A program made the translations under genes and the position numbers. The notes beneath the pieces are model-generated. The model had not been told where the DNA came from and made no database searches. It worked only from the letters and a program-made list of their open reading frames with translations. Shown one piece after another: positions 10,490 to 21,900 of a DNA stretch of 50,177 nt. Source of the stretch: Nemertoderma westbladi (lineage: Eukaryota; Xenacoelomorpha; Nemertodermatida; Nemertodermatidae); contig JAUCBJ010006108.1 in the NCBI GenBank assembly GCA_032718475.1, positions 1-50,177 of the forward strand. Reading direction: 5' to 3'. How positions within the stretch are numbered: the first letter of the stretch is position 1; each line of letters starts with the position of its first letter.

Positions 10490-11334
10490 TTAATTTATTT
10501 TTTTAAAGTGTAAGGTAATAGAAGTTGTGCCGTATTCAAAATTCAAATCTTTTCCTTCTTTGTCTGTTATTTCAATATGAATGTATGTTATCTTATCTGA
10601 TTTTTTTACAGGGATATAATGAATTGTATCCTTGGCAAATTCTTTATTTATTACACTGCCATATCTCATGTCATCAGGTATCACCACGTGACGAAGTAAA
10701 GCTAAGCCAAAATCATTAATATATTCATTTTCAATTATATTAGTAGTCACGTACATGTTCGACTTAGGTTCTGGAATAGAATTGGGTGGTTGAGGACATA
10801 AAAATACCATTTGGTAAGTTTTTTCTTCATTTCCGAGAATCTTTATTAAATATCCCTTTATATTATTTTTCGACTTCAAAATAATTTTAAAATTTGGATT
10901 TAAATTCACAACGAGATTATTTCCAGTAATTCCAAAATAATAGGCTAATTGTTGACCTATAAATAACTCTCGTACAGTTTTCCCTAAAATAAATTGCAAT
11001 CTATTTTGCTGAGTATTTTCAACTATTTGTAATTTATCTTTCAACGCCCCAGTGTTAAAACAATCTATAATGTCATTAATACTGTAGAACAAACCGGATG
11101 GAAGTGTATCCTCAAAATTTTTTTCCCTTTTTTTAATAAAATAACATTCTCTACATTGTTATACATGGATGGTAACGTGGCTAAGTAAAATATACTTTTT
11201 ATACCAACCACCCAGTTTTCGTTTGGATTTATAGGTAAGGCACCATGAAAATTGATCTGATAATTACTATTAGTATTACGAGGAAAATCAATTGGACACG
11301 AGTTACTTGGTAGTCTAACATAGAATTCATCCAT
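10490..11334 (-). pseudogene. Penton-like vertex protein (second copy), one frameshift
   Basis: ATG at 11334 begins MDEFYVRLPSNSCPIDFP, the typical start of Polinton penton proteins, with NWVVGIKSI shortly after. The frame fails near 11,105-11,130 in a run of A and G. The downstream 200-aa frame (11092-10490) supplies the rest: YINDFGLALLRH and the C-terminal strand ITLHFKK. Penton proteins occupy capsid five-fold vertices. The ATG overlaps the stop of the upstream penton-like gene by 8 nt (TGA 11327-11329). Earlier in-frame GTG codons exist, but the ATG gives the conserved N-terminus. One indel separates it from an open frame. Confidence 0.75.
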
Positions 11335-11637
11335 CACCACCACGTATTAACTTAAGTGTTATAACAGTGCGACCATCGTTGAAATTAATTAATTCACCTT
11401 GACCGTCATGTAAAGTAATTAAGATTGTTTTTAGTTTTTTATTCAACAATGAGTAATAGCAAATGCTCTCGTATTCGTGATTAATATATTTTCGATTTAA
11501 TTGTGTTAAAGGACAGGTTCTTAAGAGCGGAGCTAAAGCGTCACCAACAAAAGAGCTTTCAATAATATCTGTATATATGAAGATCGTATCTTTATTATGA
11601 GTAATATTCGTGGGATCTGGAAAATCTAAAATACCAA
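11327..11637 (-). pseudogene. Penton-like vertex protein (first copy), 3' part
   Basis: This is the C-terminal third of the gene whose 5' part lies at 33,783-33,238. The BEL retrotransposon lies between them with a 5-bp target duplication, and the frame is conserved across the site. It carries FIYTDIIESSFVGDALAPLL, LHDGQGELINF and the terminal strand VITLKLI before TGA 11327-11329. These correspond to NIIENEYINDFGLALL and ITLHFKK in the following gene, so the two are paralogues. The product would be a single-jelly-roll vertex protein. Confidence 0.72.
11633..11637. repeat. Target-site duplication of the BEL element (left)
   Basis: ACCAA directly precedes the TG of the left LTR and is repeated at 33,238-33,242 after the CA of the right LTR. 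Confidence 0.93.
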
Positions 11638-13358
11638 TGTAAGGTCCAGTAGTATACCGCTTACCGGATCCTAGTAACGATGTATCTTACTGTAAGATCT
11701 AGTAATGTATACGGGCTCGTACAGTATCTGACAACAAATCCCAGTCCAGGATATCTAAACAAACAGATACAATACACAAACTACTACTGGCGAGGAGCAG
11801 AGCCTAGTGTCTATTCTATGTACGTGAGCGGGTCTAATGCCTACGAACTAGACAAAAGGATACCTGTCCTCTAACCGGTATGGCAGATGTACAGTTACAG
11901 TAACAGACCAAACTCACGGGAAAACAATCCCCGCGCAGCGAATCCTAACTATCGCTGACAGTCCTAAATACCGTAACTTGCCGCGGTGTGATTTATATGG
12001 TTTATATACGAGCTAGTGGGTTAACAGACCTAGCGTAACAACACTGATTCAGTCCTAAATCAGTCGAAAGAGGGTCGTGCCTAATGTAACAATACTGCTG
12101 AGCAGAAAACAACAGTTTAATAACGAAAATGAAATACTCTCTTTTTGCCGTAACTAAATATCAGATCCTAAATTTACAAATACAGATAAATTCTGCCTAA
12201 AAGTAATCTAAAGTATGCTATAACTAGTAGAACTCTAAGGGTAAATATGTTTTAGGGCGTGTGTGTGTGGGTGTGTTACAATAAAACAATTTTGGTGTAT
12301 ACCTTTTCACTAGGTTTTAGTGATTTTCTGACCGAAATGATACCGTGCGCTAGCTACTAAAATAAGCTAGTCGCGTTTTGTAGAACTTTATACTTACAAA
12401 TGACGTCAAAGCACTCTCCTTCCTATCCACAACTCAATGGGCAACCACGGTGTTAGTAACTACACCCGTGATCGGCACTAATACCAGATTCTGGTTGTAA
12501 GATAAGAAATAGGGGTTAATCGCTACCGTACGTTAGCTGATCTGGTATACAAATTTGATTCTAGAACTTTGTTGCCGCGGTAGTTAGCAGCAATACCTAT
12601 CAGTACGTGGCAAGGCACGGTAGGATATTAATAAAACCTCCCTAGGCCAAGCGGTGTGCCGGTAGCAGAAATACTCCTTGCCTGATCAAATAACTAACTT
12701 CAGGCAGGGGGGGGGGAGTACTAATGTATGTTCTACAAAGCGAACCGGTACCAAACAGTCAGTACTACGAATCACTAAATTATGGAACATATGCTGTCCG
12801 TACCTATGTACTCGCGTACTGACGAACGGCAATAGTTCGCACCTGTGAGAAATACAGGTTAACCCAGGGGTTCGCAGGACTGACAAAGGGGGTTTCTGCC
12901 TAAATATAATTATTTGATCCTAAATTTTGCGGCGTCCAGGACGGCGTCACGCTTACCCTGATCTATAGGTCTTGCGTCGGGCAAGGGCGTCGAACAAAGT
13001 CTTAACTTCCTCGGAAGTCGGGCGCTGCATGGCAAGTTGGAGTATTTCGTAGGGCGAAGGGGGTACGCGGTCAAATCTAATGTGGGCCCTAGCGTGTTGT
13101 GGACATCTTTCCCCTGCGTTGCTGACGGCCTAACGGTCTAGGCTGCCATCTTCCCGATGTTTGGCTGTCCCAAAGTTGGACCAAAAGAAAACATGTTCAG
13201 GAGTTTGCAGTGTATTTACAGTTTAGCAAAGATTTATCAAACAGAATTACAAAATAGTTTCAACAAGAAACAAATAACTAAGAAGTAAGTCAAGCGAAAT
13301 TTTGAGACAAGTGAAGTACAATTGGTTTACAAGAGTGATAACCGAAGGCAAACCAGCC

Positions 13359-13497
13359 CTTTATATACTAAATCTGGGACATAGAATCCACTAGAATCTT
13401 CTAGAGTATTCCATGGCCTCACATTGGAGCAATAAGATATTCCATGCCCTATGATTGGCCCAACTCATCGTTCGATACGTTGTACGCACCTCATTGG
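13359..13497 (-). promoter_or_regulatory. LTR promoter: TATA box, heat-shock-element-like array, three CCAAT boxes
   Basis: On the - strand a strong TATA box (TATATAAAG) lies at 13367-13359. Upstream at 13383-13412 are contiguous 5-bp units AGAAT, CCACT, AGAAT, CTTCT, AGAGT, ATTCC; four of six fit alternating nGAAn/nTTCn, the heat-shock element form. Three CCAAT boxes (ATTGG on +) follow at 13423, 13454 and 13493. The same cluster recurs in the other LTR. Confidence 0.6.
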
Positions 13498-13545
13498 CTT
13501 ACCAATCTGTACCAAATGAAAATAAATGGCCCCAAAATACAAATT

Positions 13546-13623
13546 TCCCAACCGGGATTCGAACTCGTAACCTATCTGTAATGTAACCAACGCCTTAACC
13601 ATCTGACCACTACGCCACGAGAG
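13546..13623 (-). other. tRNA-like sequence (Pol III A and B boxes) inside the LTR
   Basis: Read on the - strand the block starts near CTCTCGTGGCGTAGTGG, which contains an A-box match (TGGCGTAGTGG). It ends with GAGTTCGAATCCCGG, a near-perfect B box and T-loop. The D-arm side is extended compared with a normal tRNA and I could not assign an anticodon, so it is probably tRNA-derived rather than a working tRNA gene. Confidence 0.6.
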
Positions 13624-14235
13624 TAACTAGGGGTTTTATGTATTCAAATATGAATAGGCATATTACATTACTGTAACTTAATCAAAATGCGTCGGATTTT
13701 CAAAAGTTTTTACGTTAAAGTTAAACTACAAATGCTATCTTATAGTGAAATAATTCATCACCGCTCCATGAAAACAGTAAGTAAGACTGTTTTCACCAAT
13801 CGAAATACAAAACATTTACAAACTACTTCTAAATCTACTGGTGGGGCCTAAAATATAAAATAATCACTATCTAATTATTGCATACTTAATATTGCAGATA
13901 CGGCGTAAATACAATCGATCATACATACAAAATACAAATTTACAAATTAACTTTAGTGCCTAAAATACAAAAAAGGCTTTCGGTTATCAAGATAAACAAA
14001 TTAAACAAATCAGAACAAAATAAATCAAAACAAATCGAACAAATAATTGTAACTCCTTCAATAAATCTTTATATATTGTAAATATACATAATAAATTCAC
14101 CAAATTAAATCAGTTCAAATATAAAATAAACATAAGGCGCTAATAACTTCCAAATAAGTCTTAAAGTGTCCCTTTGACGATATGAAAGTTCGTCCTGCTG
14201 GTCTGGATATCTTCTCCTGAGCACTAATTGCTAAC

Positions 14236-14255
14236 GGTAGGCTCGCAAGCCTTCC
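14236..14255 (-). repeat. Dispersed palindromic hairpin repeat, copy 1 (non-coding)
   Basis: Exact GGTAGGCTCGCAAGCCTTCC on the + strand, flanked by C and T. It is the only copy not flanked by CA or TG. Confidence 0.9.
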
Positions 14256-14392
14256 TTCTCTCGCTCCTCCAAAACCAACGTCTGACATAAATACCCAAAT
14301 ATAATATCCAAATATAATATCCAAATATAATATCCAATATAAATATCCAATATAACATCCAAATATAATATCCGAATATAAATATCCAAATC

Positions 14393-14411
14393 GGTAGGCT
14401 CGCAAGCCTTC
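14393..14411 (-). repeat. Dispersed palindromic hairpin repeat, copy 2 (non-coding, one base short)
   Basis: 19 of 20 bases; the last C is missing. Flanks are C and A. Confidence 0.88.
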
Positions 14412-14474
14412 ATTCTTCTCGCTTTCCTATTCCTTCACTGAGCGGGCTCGTCCACGTCCTCTATTGCGATTGGG

Positions 14475-17400
14475 TTATGGTCGAGGTCGAACTGGGCTCG
14501 GACTTCGGCGTCGAGTTGTCGGTGGTTCCAAAACGCTAGGAAAGGGGACAACGGGAGTTTCGCACATCCGTCGTGCGCTCAATCATCTAAATCCTCGTCC
14601 GATTCCAATGGTCGACTTAGTATCGGATCGAGTCTCCACAATGCTAGGAGGAAGTCGAAAAGGTGGGACTGTTCCGTCCGCTGACACCTCGCTCTCTGAC
14701 GTCGTTTGGGTTCTAATGGGTTCAGGCAAAGCGTATCCTGTCCCTCCGCGTGGTTCTCTAGCAAGGGAAACCGTGCCCCAAGTCATCCGGATTTGCGACT
14801 TCGATGTCATCCTCTCGGCGACATTTACTACCTTCTTTATCTCTTGTCCGGCCTTCTGGGCTTTGAGTATACGAAATTGCTGATCATCCTGTGGGTGACG
14901 CGTCTTCTATGCTAACGACGTGGCCTTGAAGCCAGTCTCACGCAAAACGTCGGTCTCGTCCAGAATACACGAGGTTACGCGTTTGTGATAAAATGCGCTC
15001 CGGTATGCCCAAGCTATCGAATGCCAGGCTCCTCGATTCCGCTGTTCAACTTGCAGTTTATCGAATTCTCCGGCGGTAATCTTGTTCACCACAGTTTGAA
15101 AGTTCCAAGTATTCTTGTTGTCGGGGTGCACCTGTAAGAAATAGTCCCGCACAACTTTGAATCCGCTGTCCAATGGCAATATATCCAGCACCTCCAACAA
15201 TTCATCATACTGAGGCATAGCCGATACATATCCTTCCTTTGACATTATGAGAGGGTTTACGGCCCAAAATCCCAAATGTGCTCTCATAGGGAAACGGCGT
15301 CGCTGCGTCGATACATGCTCGTCTGCTAGATCCTCCCAATGGTCGAATAGCTGTCAAACGATTTTAACTGACATGTGCTCATAGGGGACGTCTCTAAGTT
15401 GACATTCGGATGCCCTATGGCCCTTAATATTACAATAAGTGCACTGCGCCACGAAACGCCAGCAAGTGTAGAAAGTGTGCGAACGTTGATCCCCGCACCA
15501 GTTGCATACTAATTCTGGTAGAGATATGTGCTTCGCCCCGCATTTCTTTGCGTGATGGCCAGTTGCCCCGCATCTGCCACAAATAGTGTTGGCAGGGTAC
15601 CAAACTCGCTCATAGATGAGATCTCCGATGGGGCAAGCGCTACCGTCCACGTGATAATTCTCATCATCCGGGTCAGTCGGTATGTTCGTCTCCGTAGGTT
15701 GTACACAAACCATGGCATCGCTTTTCTCCAACTCGCGTATCTCAGTTCGCGTCTTCCTCGGAAGGTTCTCCTCTATCTCTATGAGTTGCCGCAACGGTTC
15801 ATCTATTAGCACCAACTCGGTCAGATCCACATCGTCGTGATGGGCGGTAGGCTCGCGAGCCTTCCAGGATCCTTCCGGGCGTTCGAATTCCGCGTGGCGT
15901 TCCCCGTCGTAGGGTACTAATGTTAACATCGACGGTCTGTCGACTAGACTTCCCGTGTGAGTGAGATAGACGTCCCTGAAAACGCTAAGTCGCGCTTGCG
16001 TGAAAACTTCGCAGTGCGCATCGGTGTTATAAAAGGGTTGGAGAAATCGTCGGAATACATCAGTATGCATCCTTCCTCCATCGTAAAAGGTATGTCCTTC
16101 GCCGAGACATAACGGGTGTCGCTTTAGGGTTCTGGATACTACATCCACGATGAAACAAACGTTAACCGAAGATTCTATCGCTAAATAGTATTGCAAGATT
16201 ATTCGCGGAGGTGAAGTAATCGCCCAATACACGCAACCTCGCCACTTCAACTGTGACTCGAACTCGTTTACGCCGGGGGTATCTCCCTCTCCGTATACGT
16301 CCGTGTATTTGCTCCTCTTACTCTCCTTGTAATCCCAACTGAACATTAGATATGAGATATAACCCGTCCCAGTTTTTAGCGTGTTATATTCCCTAAAGTA
16401 TCCTTGCTCGATAGCCCAAAGCAACAATGGTCTAGTATCCACGTATGGCGTAGGCAATCGGTCCTCTTCCGTGGGCATTCCCGCAAAATCGCTAATAAGG
16501 TCATCCCGTACACCGGATCCGATCTTGACGATGCTCTTGTCCAACACAACGTCTCGCACGGTCTTTGGCAACATCCTAGCTTCTATGCTACAAGCCAGGT
16601 CCATGGATTTAACTATCCGTTTTATCATCGCGTGTCTTTGCGTCGTTCCTTCCGGCATAGGCATCTTTCTATCACTCCTCTGTCGGCTGAAGACATGTAA
16701 CACGCCATCTGGTGCTCTAATCTGTATAGTCTTTGAAGTGAGGCTTTGCTGATGGCTTCCTCCTTCATTATCGTAAAACATATAACCATTCTCCTTTAGA
16801 GATCGGCTAGTCACGTCCCAATCGTCGAGTAAATCGTCGGTAGGGTTCCAAATTCTCCCAATCGACTTTTCATCATCGAAACTAATAAGTTTACCAGTCC
16901 AATTGGTCGCGATATCGGTGTCGGTCTCAAACGTTCCAACTCCGATCCATAATCGAATCGTTCTCGTCAGATATCCTCGCAAGATACAAGGTGCGATATC
17001 CGTCCCCGCACGATCCACTTCCTTAAAGTCCGTAATATGTGGAGGCACGTTGCGTACGATTTTTTGAACTATTACTTTACGCAACTCGGCTGACTCTAAC
17101 ACATCACCAAAGGTAACCGATGGGAGGAAATCCAGGTTCGAAATGATCTCCAGGTGTTCAACTATAGGGATCTCGTAAGTTGTCTCCTTCCGGGTCGGTA
17201 TACTAATAGGAAAACTAGTTGGTCTCGCAACCAGTACTATCGCTCCAGTAGAATGGGGCTGAGGTTCTCGCGTCATCTCGATATGAGGTATCTGTAGTCT
17301 CTGCGACAAACGCTGAGCAAAGGTGATACTATCGAAGAGCTCGGGTGTCATCTCCTTGGGTTCGGTTTGATCGTGGGATATCCAATAGAATGGTAGGCTC

Positions 17401-18173
17401 GCGAGCCTTCCGCCGAACTCCTCGATATCGCCTTTCTCGTACGCCCTGTAGAGGCTCAAAGCTTCCCGTTTCTCTTGTGTCGACTTATTAGACTCGTCCA
17501 CTACCATGCTGTAGACGTCTGGTTCGACTAATTTAGGTTCGTAAATAACGATCTCACCCGCATTCGGTCCACTCATTTTAAACGAATGGTACGGATTTGT
17601 CAAAGGGTATCCGCCTTCTTGGTAACGTAGACTTTGGTGGTGTGAACATCGCGCTAATATCGGCTCGGGGTTCTCCGAGTTCAACCGCATAGGAATCGCG
17701 TTGTCTTGCTCACGCATACACGCTCCACATTTATAAAACAGTTTGTATATGGAGAACGCGTCCTTTGTCTCTGGATCCGCTCCTCGAGCGCGTCTATAAA
17801 GATGCATTCCTTCGAATTCGTCTCTAGCTGCAGGTAAAGGTTCATTTACCGTCAAATATTGCAGCGTATGATACAATCGGCGTATCTCCGTGTCTGGATC
17901 CTCGCAAATGTCGCTAGCGTCGCATAACGCATCGTAGGGATATAACGCATTGAACTCCGCACGTAATTCCTCCGTTCTTTTGTTATATGCGTCCAACCGC
18001 TGTCGCGTAACATTCGGGTCCGCCTTGGATTTAGCGAGCGTGGCTGTACTCCTAGCCATACTCTCCACTCCAAACACACTAAAGTTTTTAGCTCCATAAC
18101 GATTAAATGGCGCCTGGTGCTCTTGTTCCTGCGTAAACCCTTGACGTAACTCCTTATACATCTTCTCCACCAT
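14475..18173 (-). CDS. BEL ORF3: exonuclease-like segment plus three CCHC zinc knuckles, with in-frame stops
   Basis: ATG 18173 opens a 939-codon frame to TGA 15354-15356. The same frame continues past it to TAG 14907, TGA 14583 and TAA 14475, with protein-like composition. Residues 467-496 (YDNEGG, then TIQIRAPDGVLHVF) resemble motif I (D-x-E) of DEDD 3'-5' exonucleases. Residues 535-559 (LPKTVRDVVLDKSIVKIGSG, then VRDDL) resemble motif II; the third motif (about 645-665) is not clear. Three zinc knuckles follow: C865/C868/H873/C878, C890/C893/H899/C904 and C911/C914/H919/C924. Residues 255-261 (GRLASLP) and 771-776 (KAREPT) are encoded by palindromic repeats. Position after pol is where some retroelements have env, but no signal peptide or membrane anchor is apparent. 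Role unknown; nucleic-acid binding is likely. Confidence 0.6.
15846..15865 (-). repeat. Dispersed palindromic hairpin repeat, copy 3 (in ORF3)
   Basis: CGCG-loop variant forming a perfect 14-bp palindrome core. It is read in the frame giving WKAREPT. Flanks C and A. Confidence 0.92.
17392..17411 (-). repeat. Dispersed palindromic hairpin repeat, copy 4 (in ORF3)
   Basis: CGCG-loop variant, read in the frame giving GRLASLP. Flanks T and G. Confidence 0.92.
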
Positions 18174-18914
18174 CGTATACGCATATATATGGTTACATAT
18201 CGTTACGTTTCTACTAGATGAAGCACAAAATAGAGGTTAGATGTGAGGTGACTTAGAGTTTGTCGGCTTTTGGCTCAACTCTGCTCTAAACCCCAACCCA
18301 TTTGCCTAATGACTTCGGGTTCGTGTGATTTCGCACTGGCTCCTAATCCAAAAAAATAGTGCCGATAAAAAACGAATTCCGGGTAAACTAGCCGTGAGTC
18401 TAAAATACTCACCTTTTAATTTCCCACGCTACATTCCCAAAAGAAAATAGTGCAGTCGAGAATTAATTTGGTCTAAATAATAGTAGACACGACTACGTAG
18501 AACAAGGCCGGTTTTCTTTTTCCAAAAAAAAAATTTATCGGTAGGCTCGCAAGCCTTCCATCCGCTCTTGTCCTCCCCAATTTTAATTTTTATCTAGCTG
18601 TATTCTAGAATTTGCATTCACTGGAGAATCATTTTTCTTAAATTTAAATCCAAATAAATGGATTTGTCTAATAATTTTTGAAAAATTGTCTCACTTGTGG
18701 GTTCCAAGTGGAATTCCATTCCTACTGTACACACAATCCCGCTCCTATGTGATACATAAGGGTACTACCCTCCATGTTAACATATAAAGACAATGGAATT
18801 CCACCGCTGTCTCTATCTACAGTGAAGAGGATTACAAATGCACATACAGTAATACAAAATATAAAATTACTAAAATACGGTAAAGCTATGTGGCGGCCAT
18901 CAAAGGTCCCACAT
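18174..18914 (-). other. Spacer between BEL pol and ORF3, with a possible splice acceptor
   Basis: No gene is seen. On the - strand a TTTTGTGCTTCATCTAG acceptor-like sequence ends at 18214, 41 nt before the ORF3 ATG. Copy 5 of the palindromic repeat lies at 18540-18559, beside a run of about 9 A. Confidence 0.45.
18540..18559 (-). repeat. Dispersed palindromic hairpin repeat, copy 5 (non-coding spacer)
   Basis: Exact 20-nt copy between pol and ORF3. Flanks C and A. Confidence 0.92.
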
Positions 18915-21900
18915 CTATTTACTAATATTGGGTGGAGATTTGTAGTCTCCTGTCTCGTTTCTAGTTTCCTCTAGGAGTACGAGACGTTGTACAGGCCTAT
19001 CTACAGTACGCCCGTCGATAGTCCTTACAGTAACGGTCCTTACTACACCAGATGTAGGGTGTGTGGTCAAAATGACTCCAGTCAGCCAAAACCGTCTTTT
19101 CAGATTAGCTTCAGCCAATAAAACGTGGTCACCACGTCTCAAACATCGTGTATTTAGATACCAAGAGGTTCTGGTCGAAATAGAGGGCAAATAATATTTC
19201 TGCCATATTTCCCAGAATTTATTTGCAAGTAGTTGAGTGATTTTCCAAGCCTTGTTGCCGTATCCGTCACTATCAACGGGTACCGAAATGGGCAACAATG
19301 TCGTCGGCGCCTGCATAAGCAGGTACGCTGGTGTCAAGGCAAACTGTACGTCGTTATTGTCTGGGATCAAAGCGATTGGTCTAGTGTTTAAGATCGCTTC
19401 GATTTCTATTAGTAACGTCGTCAGTTGGTCGTCTGTCATAATGTGTTGCGTCGGTATCACTTTAGCCATAGCTGTTTTTATTGAGCCAATCAGCCTTTCC
19501 CAAACGCCGCCTCTCCACGGACTGTCTGGAGTATTAAAATTCCAAACAATACGGTGAGGACGTAGTTCCTCGGAAATCTGGTTTTGGTCCAACTTTCTCA
19601 AAGCTCTGGTTATCTCGTTCCATGCACCCACAAAGTTTGTCCCTTGGTCACAGTAAATGGATTTGACCAATCCACGTCTAGCGATAAATCGCCGTAAGGC
19701 TAGGATAAAGGCATTGGTGGTTAAATCTGTCACACGCTCAATATGGACAGCTCTGCTGGCCATGCAAGTGAAGATCAATCCCCAACGTTTTACCTGTACC
19801 CTTCCGCGTTTCGCGATTATGGGTCCAAAACAGTCTATCCCCGTCTCAGTGAAAGGGGGTCTAAACGCCTGTAATCTAGCTAGTGGTAGTTCACTCATTT
19901 CCTGGTGTCCTATCCTCGCGTGCACCTTCTTACAAATCATACAGTTCCGTGTTACCGAACTCAGTGCCTTACTAGGTCTAATCAGTACAAACCTCGAGCG
20001 TAAGTGTGATAGACAGTGGTGTCTACCCACGTGTTTGAGTTGTACATGTACGTCCAGTATCATAGCGCGCTGTAATTCGTGGTGTTGCGGTATGATGATA
20101 GGATACCTAAAGTCAAGTGCGAAGTCGATGTTTTGGAGTCTGGACTTGTGACAAAGTAAGCCCCGGTAAATAATCGGACTCCAACTCAAAATCGGTGAAG
20201 ACTTGATCTGTTTACCTTGGTTGATCGCTGTGAATTCTCGTGCGAAATATCGCAATTGATAATGTCTAATGATATCAACTTCACAATGAACAACTTCCTT
20301 TAAGGTAAGTCTTCTAGGAAAGTCGCGTTTGCCTCTGGCATATTGTCTCAATCGTTTGAGCCATGCTAACTTGCGGCACGCGTCAGTCCATGATCTAGTT
20401 AGGTTTACTATCCGGTCAACGTAAGTGTTAGTGACGTCATCAGGTAAGGTGTAGTCGTAGTATGGATACTTGTCTGGACTTGGTAGGCCCACGGGCCTTC
20501 CGGTAGGTTTGTCTGAGTCCCAAAGTACGTCAATCTTTACGGTCTTACCTTTACCGTCCGCACCTAATGTGTCGATTGGCAGTAACGGTTTCAACTCTAC
20601 AGTACCAGTGTGTTCCTGTGAGCCTGTAAGCTTCCTAACCTTAGTCACACGTTTAACTGTAGGTGGTAAGTCAAGTACTTTCTTTGAGCGGAGTGTGATC
20701 GCTGTGGCCACACCTTTGTCGTCCAAAGAAGTCAAATTTGGTAAGTTTCTAAATGTCCGCTCCAATGGGTCTTTTAGTGGAGTGTCTGGTAGACAGTCTG
20801 GTGAAGCGTCCGGTGAACAGTCTGGTGAGACGTCTGGTGAGACATAGCGCGGAACTTCCAGCGAAATGTCCTGTTGTCGGCCCCAAAGTCTGTCTGGCGT
20901 AACTTCTGTCAGAAAGTCTGGTTCAAAGTCTGGTGGACAGTCTGTCGAGATGTCTGGTGGAAAGTCTGGTGAGACGTCCGGTAGACAATCTGTCGAGAGT
21001 TCCATAAAACAATCTGGCGAACAATCCGGAGAACAATCTGGTGTCGCTTCTGGTGAATAATCTGGTGAGTATCTGGTGAACAATCCGGCGAAACGTCTGG
21101 TGAAATCTCCCGCGGAACATCCGGCGAAGGATTCATACAAGCGTCTGGTCGAGTGTCTGGTGAGACGTCTGGCGTAATGTCAGGTCTGGCGTCCAGGTCA
21201 TCAGATTTCGTCCGTCCTTGTTTCCTCTTGACCTTGGCGTTGGCTTTCGCTTTGGACTTGACAACCTTGTCGATTTTTATCTCGGCACCTTCTGGTATGG
21301 TGTTGGTTGTCGCGTCGAATAACGGTGGCCATTCGTCTGATGGTCGCTGTAGGAAATCGGGTCCTCTAAACCAAAAGGATTTATTGTCCGGTTTACAAAA
21401 GTCAAGCGGTTGCATCCCCCGCGACGCGATGTCAGCTGGGTTCAGCTTTCCTGGACAGTGACGCCAATCTTGTTTGAGCGACCGGTCTAGTATTTCAGCC
21501 TGTCTGTTGGCTACGAAAGTCTTGAACTCAAATGCTTCGTTGTTTATGTACCAAAGTACCAACGTCGCATCCGTCCAATATGTGACCTTCAAGTTAGCCT
21601 CCAGCTCGCGTTGAACTAGACTGACAATATCTGTGGATATCGTCCTGGCTTGCAGCTCTCCACGAGGTACAGTCATATACTTCAATGGCATTGTTCTAGC
21701 CTTTGAAGTAACGAAAGACACATCGTAGCTGTCCGATGTCACTTGTCGTCTAAGGTATAAGGTAACCCCCAATCCATCCTTGCTAGCGTCACTAAAGCTG
21801 TGAAGCTCTAAATCGGCTGGAAAGGTGGTTTGTAAAGGAAAGTATACCCTCGGTATGGTATAGTCTTGTAGGAACGTCAGTTGGGCTTCCCAGTCCCTCC

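Larger units (their letters stand above)
11638..13760 (-). repeat. 3' LTR of the BEL/Pao element
   Basis: This 2.12-kb LTR matches 31108-33237 almost base for base. It holds a poly-G tract (about 12,709-12,717) that is longer in the other LTR, a tRNA-like block (13,546-13,623) and a promoter-like cluster (13,359-13,497). The ORFs inside it (for example 11680-11874) occur in both LTRs and show no family features. Confidence 0.95.
13761..14474 (-). other. BEL 3' untranslated region with hairpin and 13-bp tandem repeat
   Basis: Next to the 3' LTR is a 10-bp-stem hairpin (13769-13778 with 13786-13795, arm TGAAAACAGT). At about 14,290-14,390 a 13-nt unit (CCAAATATAATAT) is repeated in tandem with variants. 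Copies 1 and 2 of the dispersed palindromic repeat lie on either side of that array. No clear polypurine tract is seen beside the LTR. Confidence 0.6.

Noticed and set aside
11680-11874. 64-aa ORF in the BEL LTR, present in both LTR copies
   Set aside because: Its conservation follows from LTR identity; no start context or family features support translation.
14464-14883. 139-aa + strand ORF
   Set aside because: It is antisense to the ORF3 continuation of the BEL element, which has the more protein-like composition in frame with ORF3.
15354-18173. ORF3 as an envelope gene
   Set aside because: No signal peptide, no transmembrane segment; zinc knuckles at the C-terminus argue for a nucleic-acid-binding protein.
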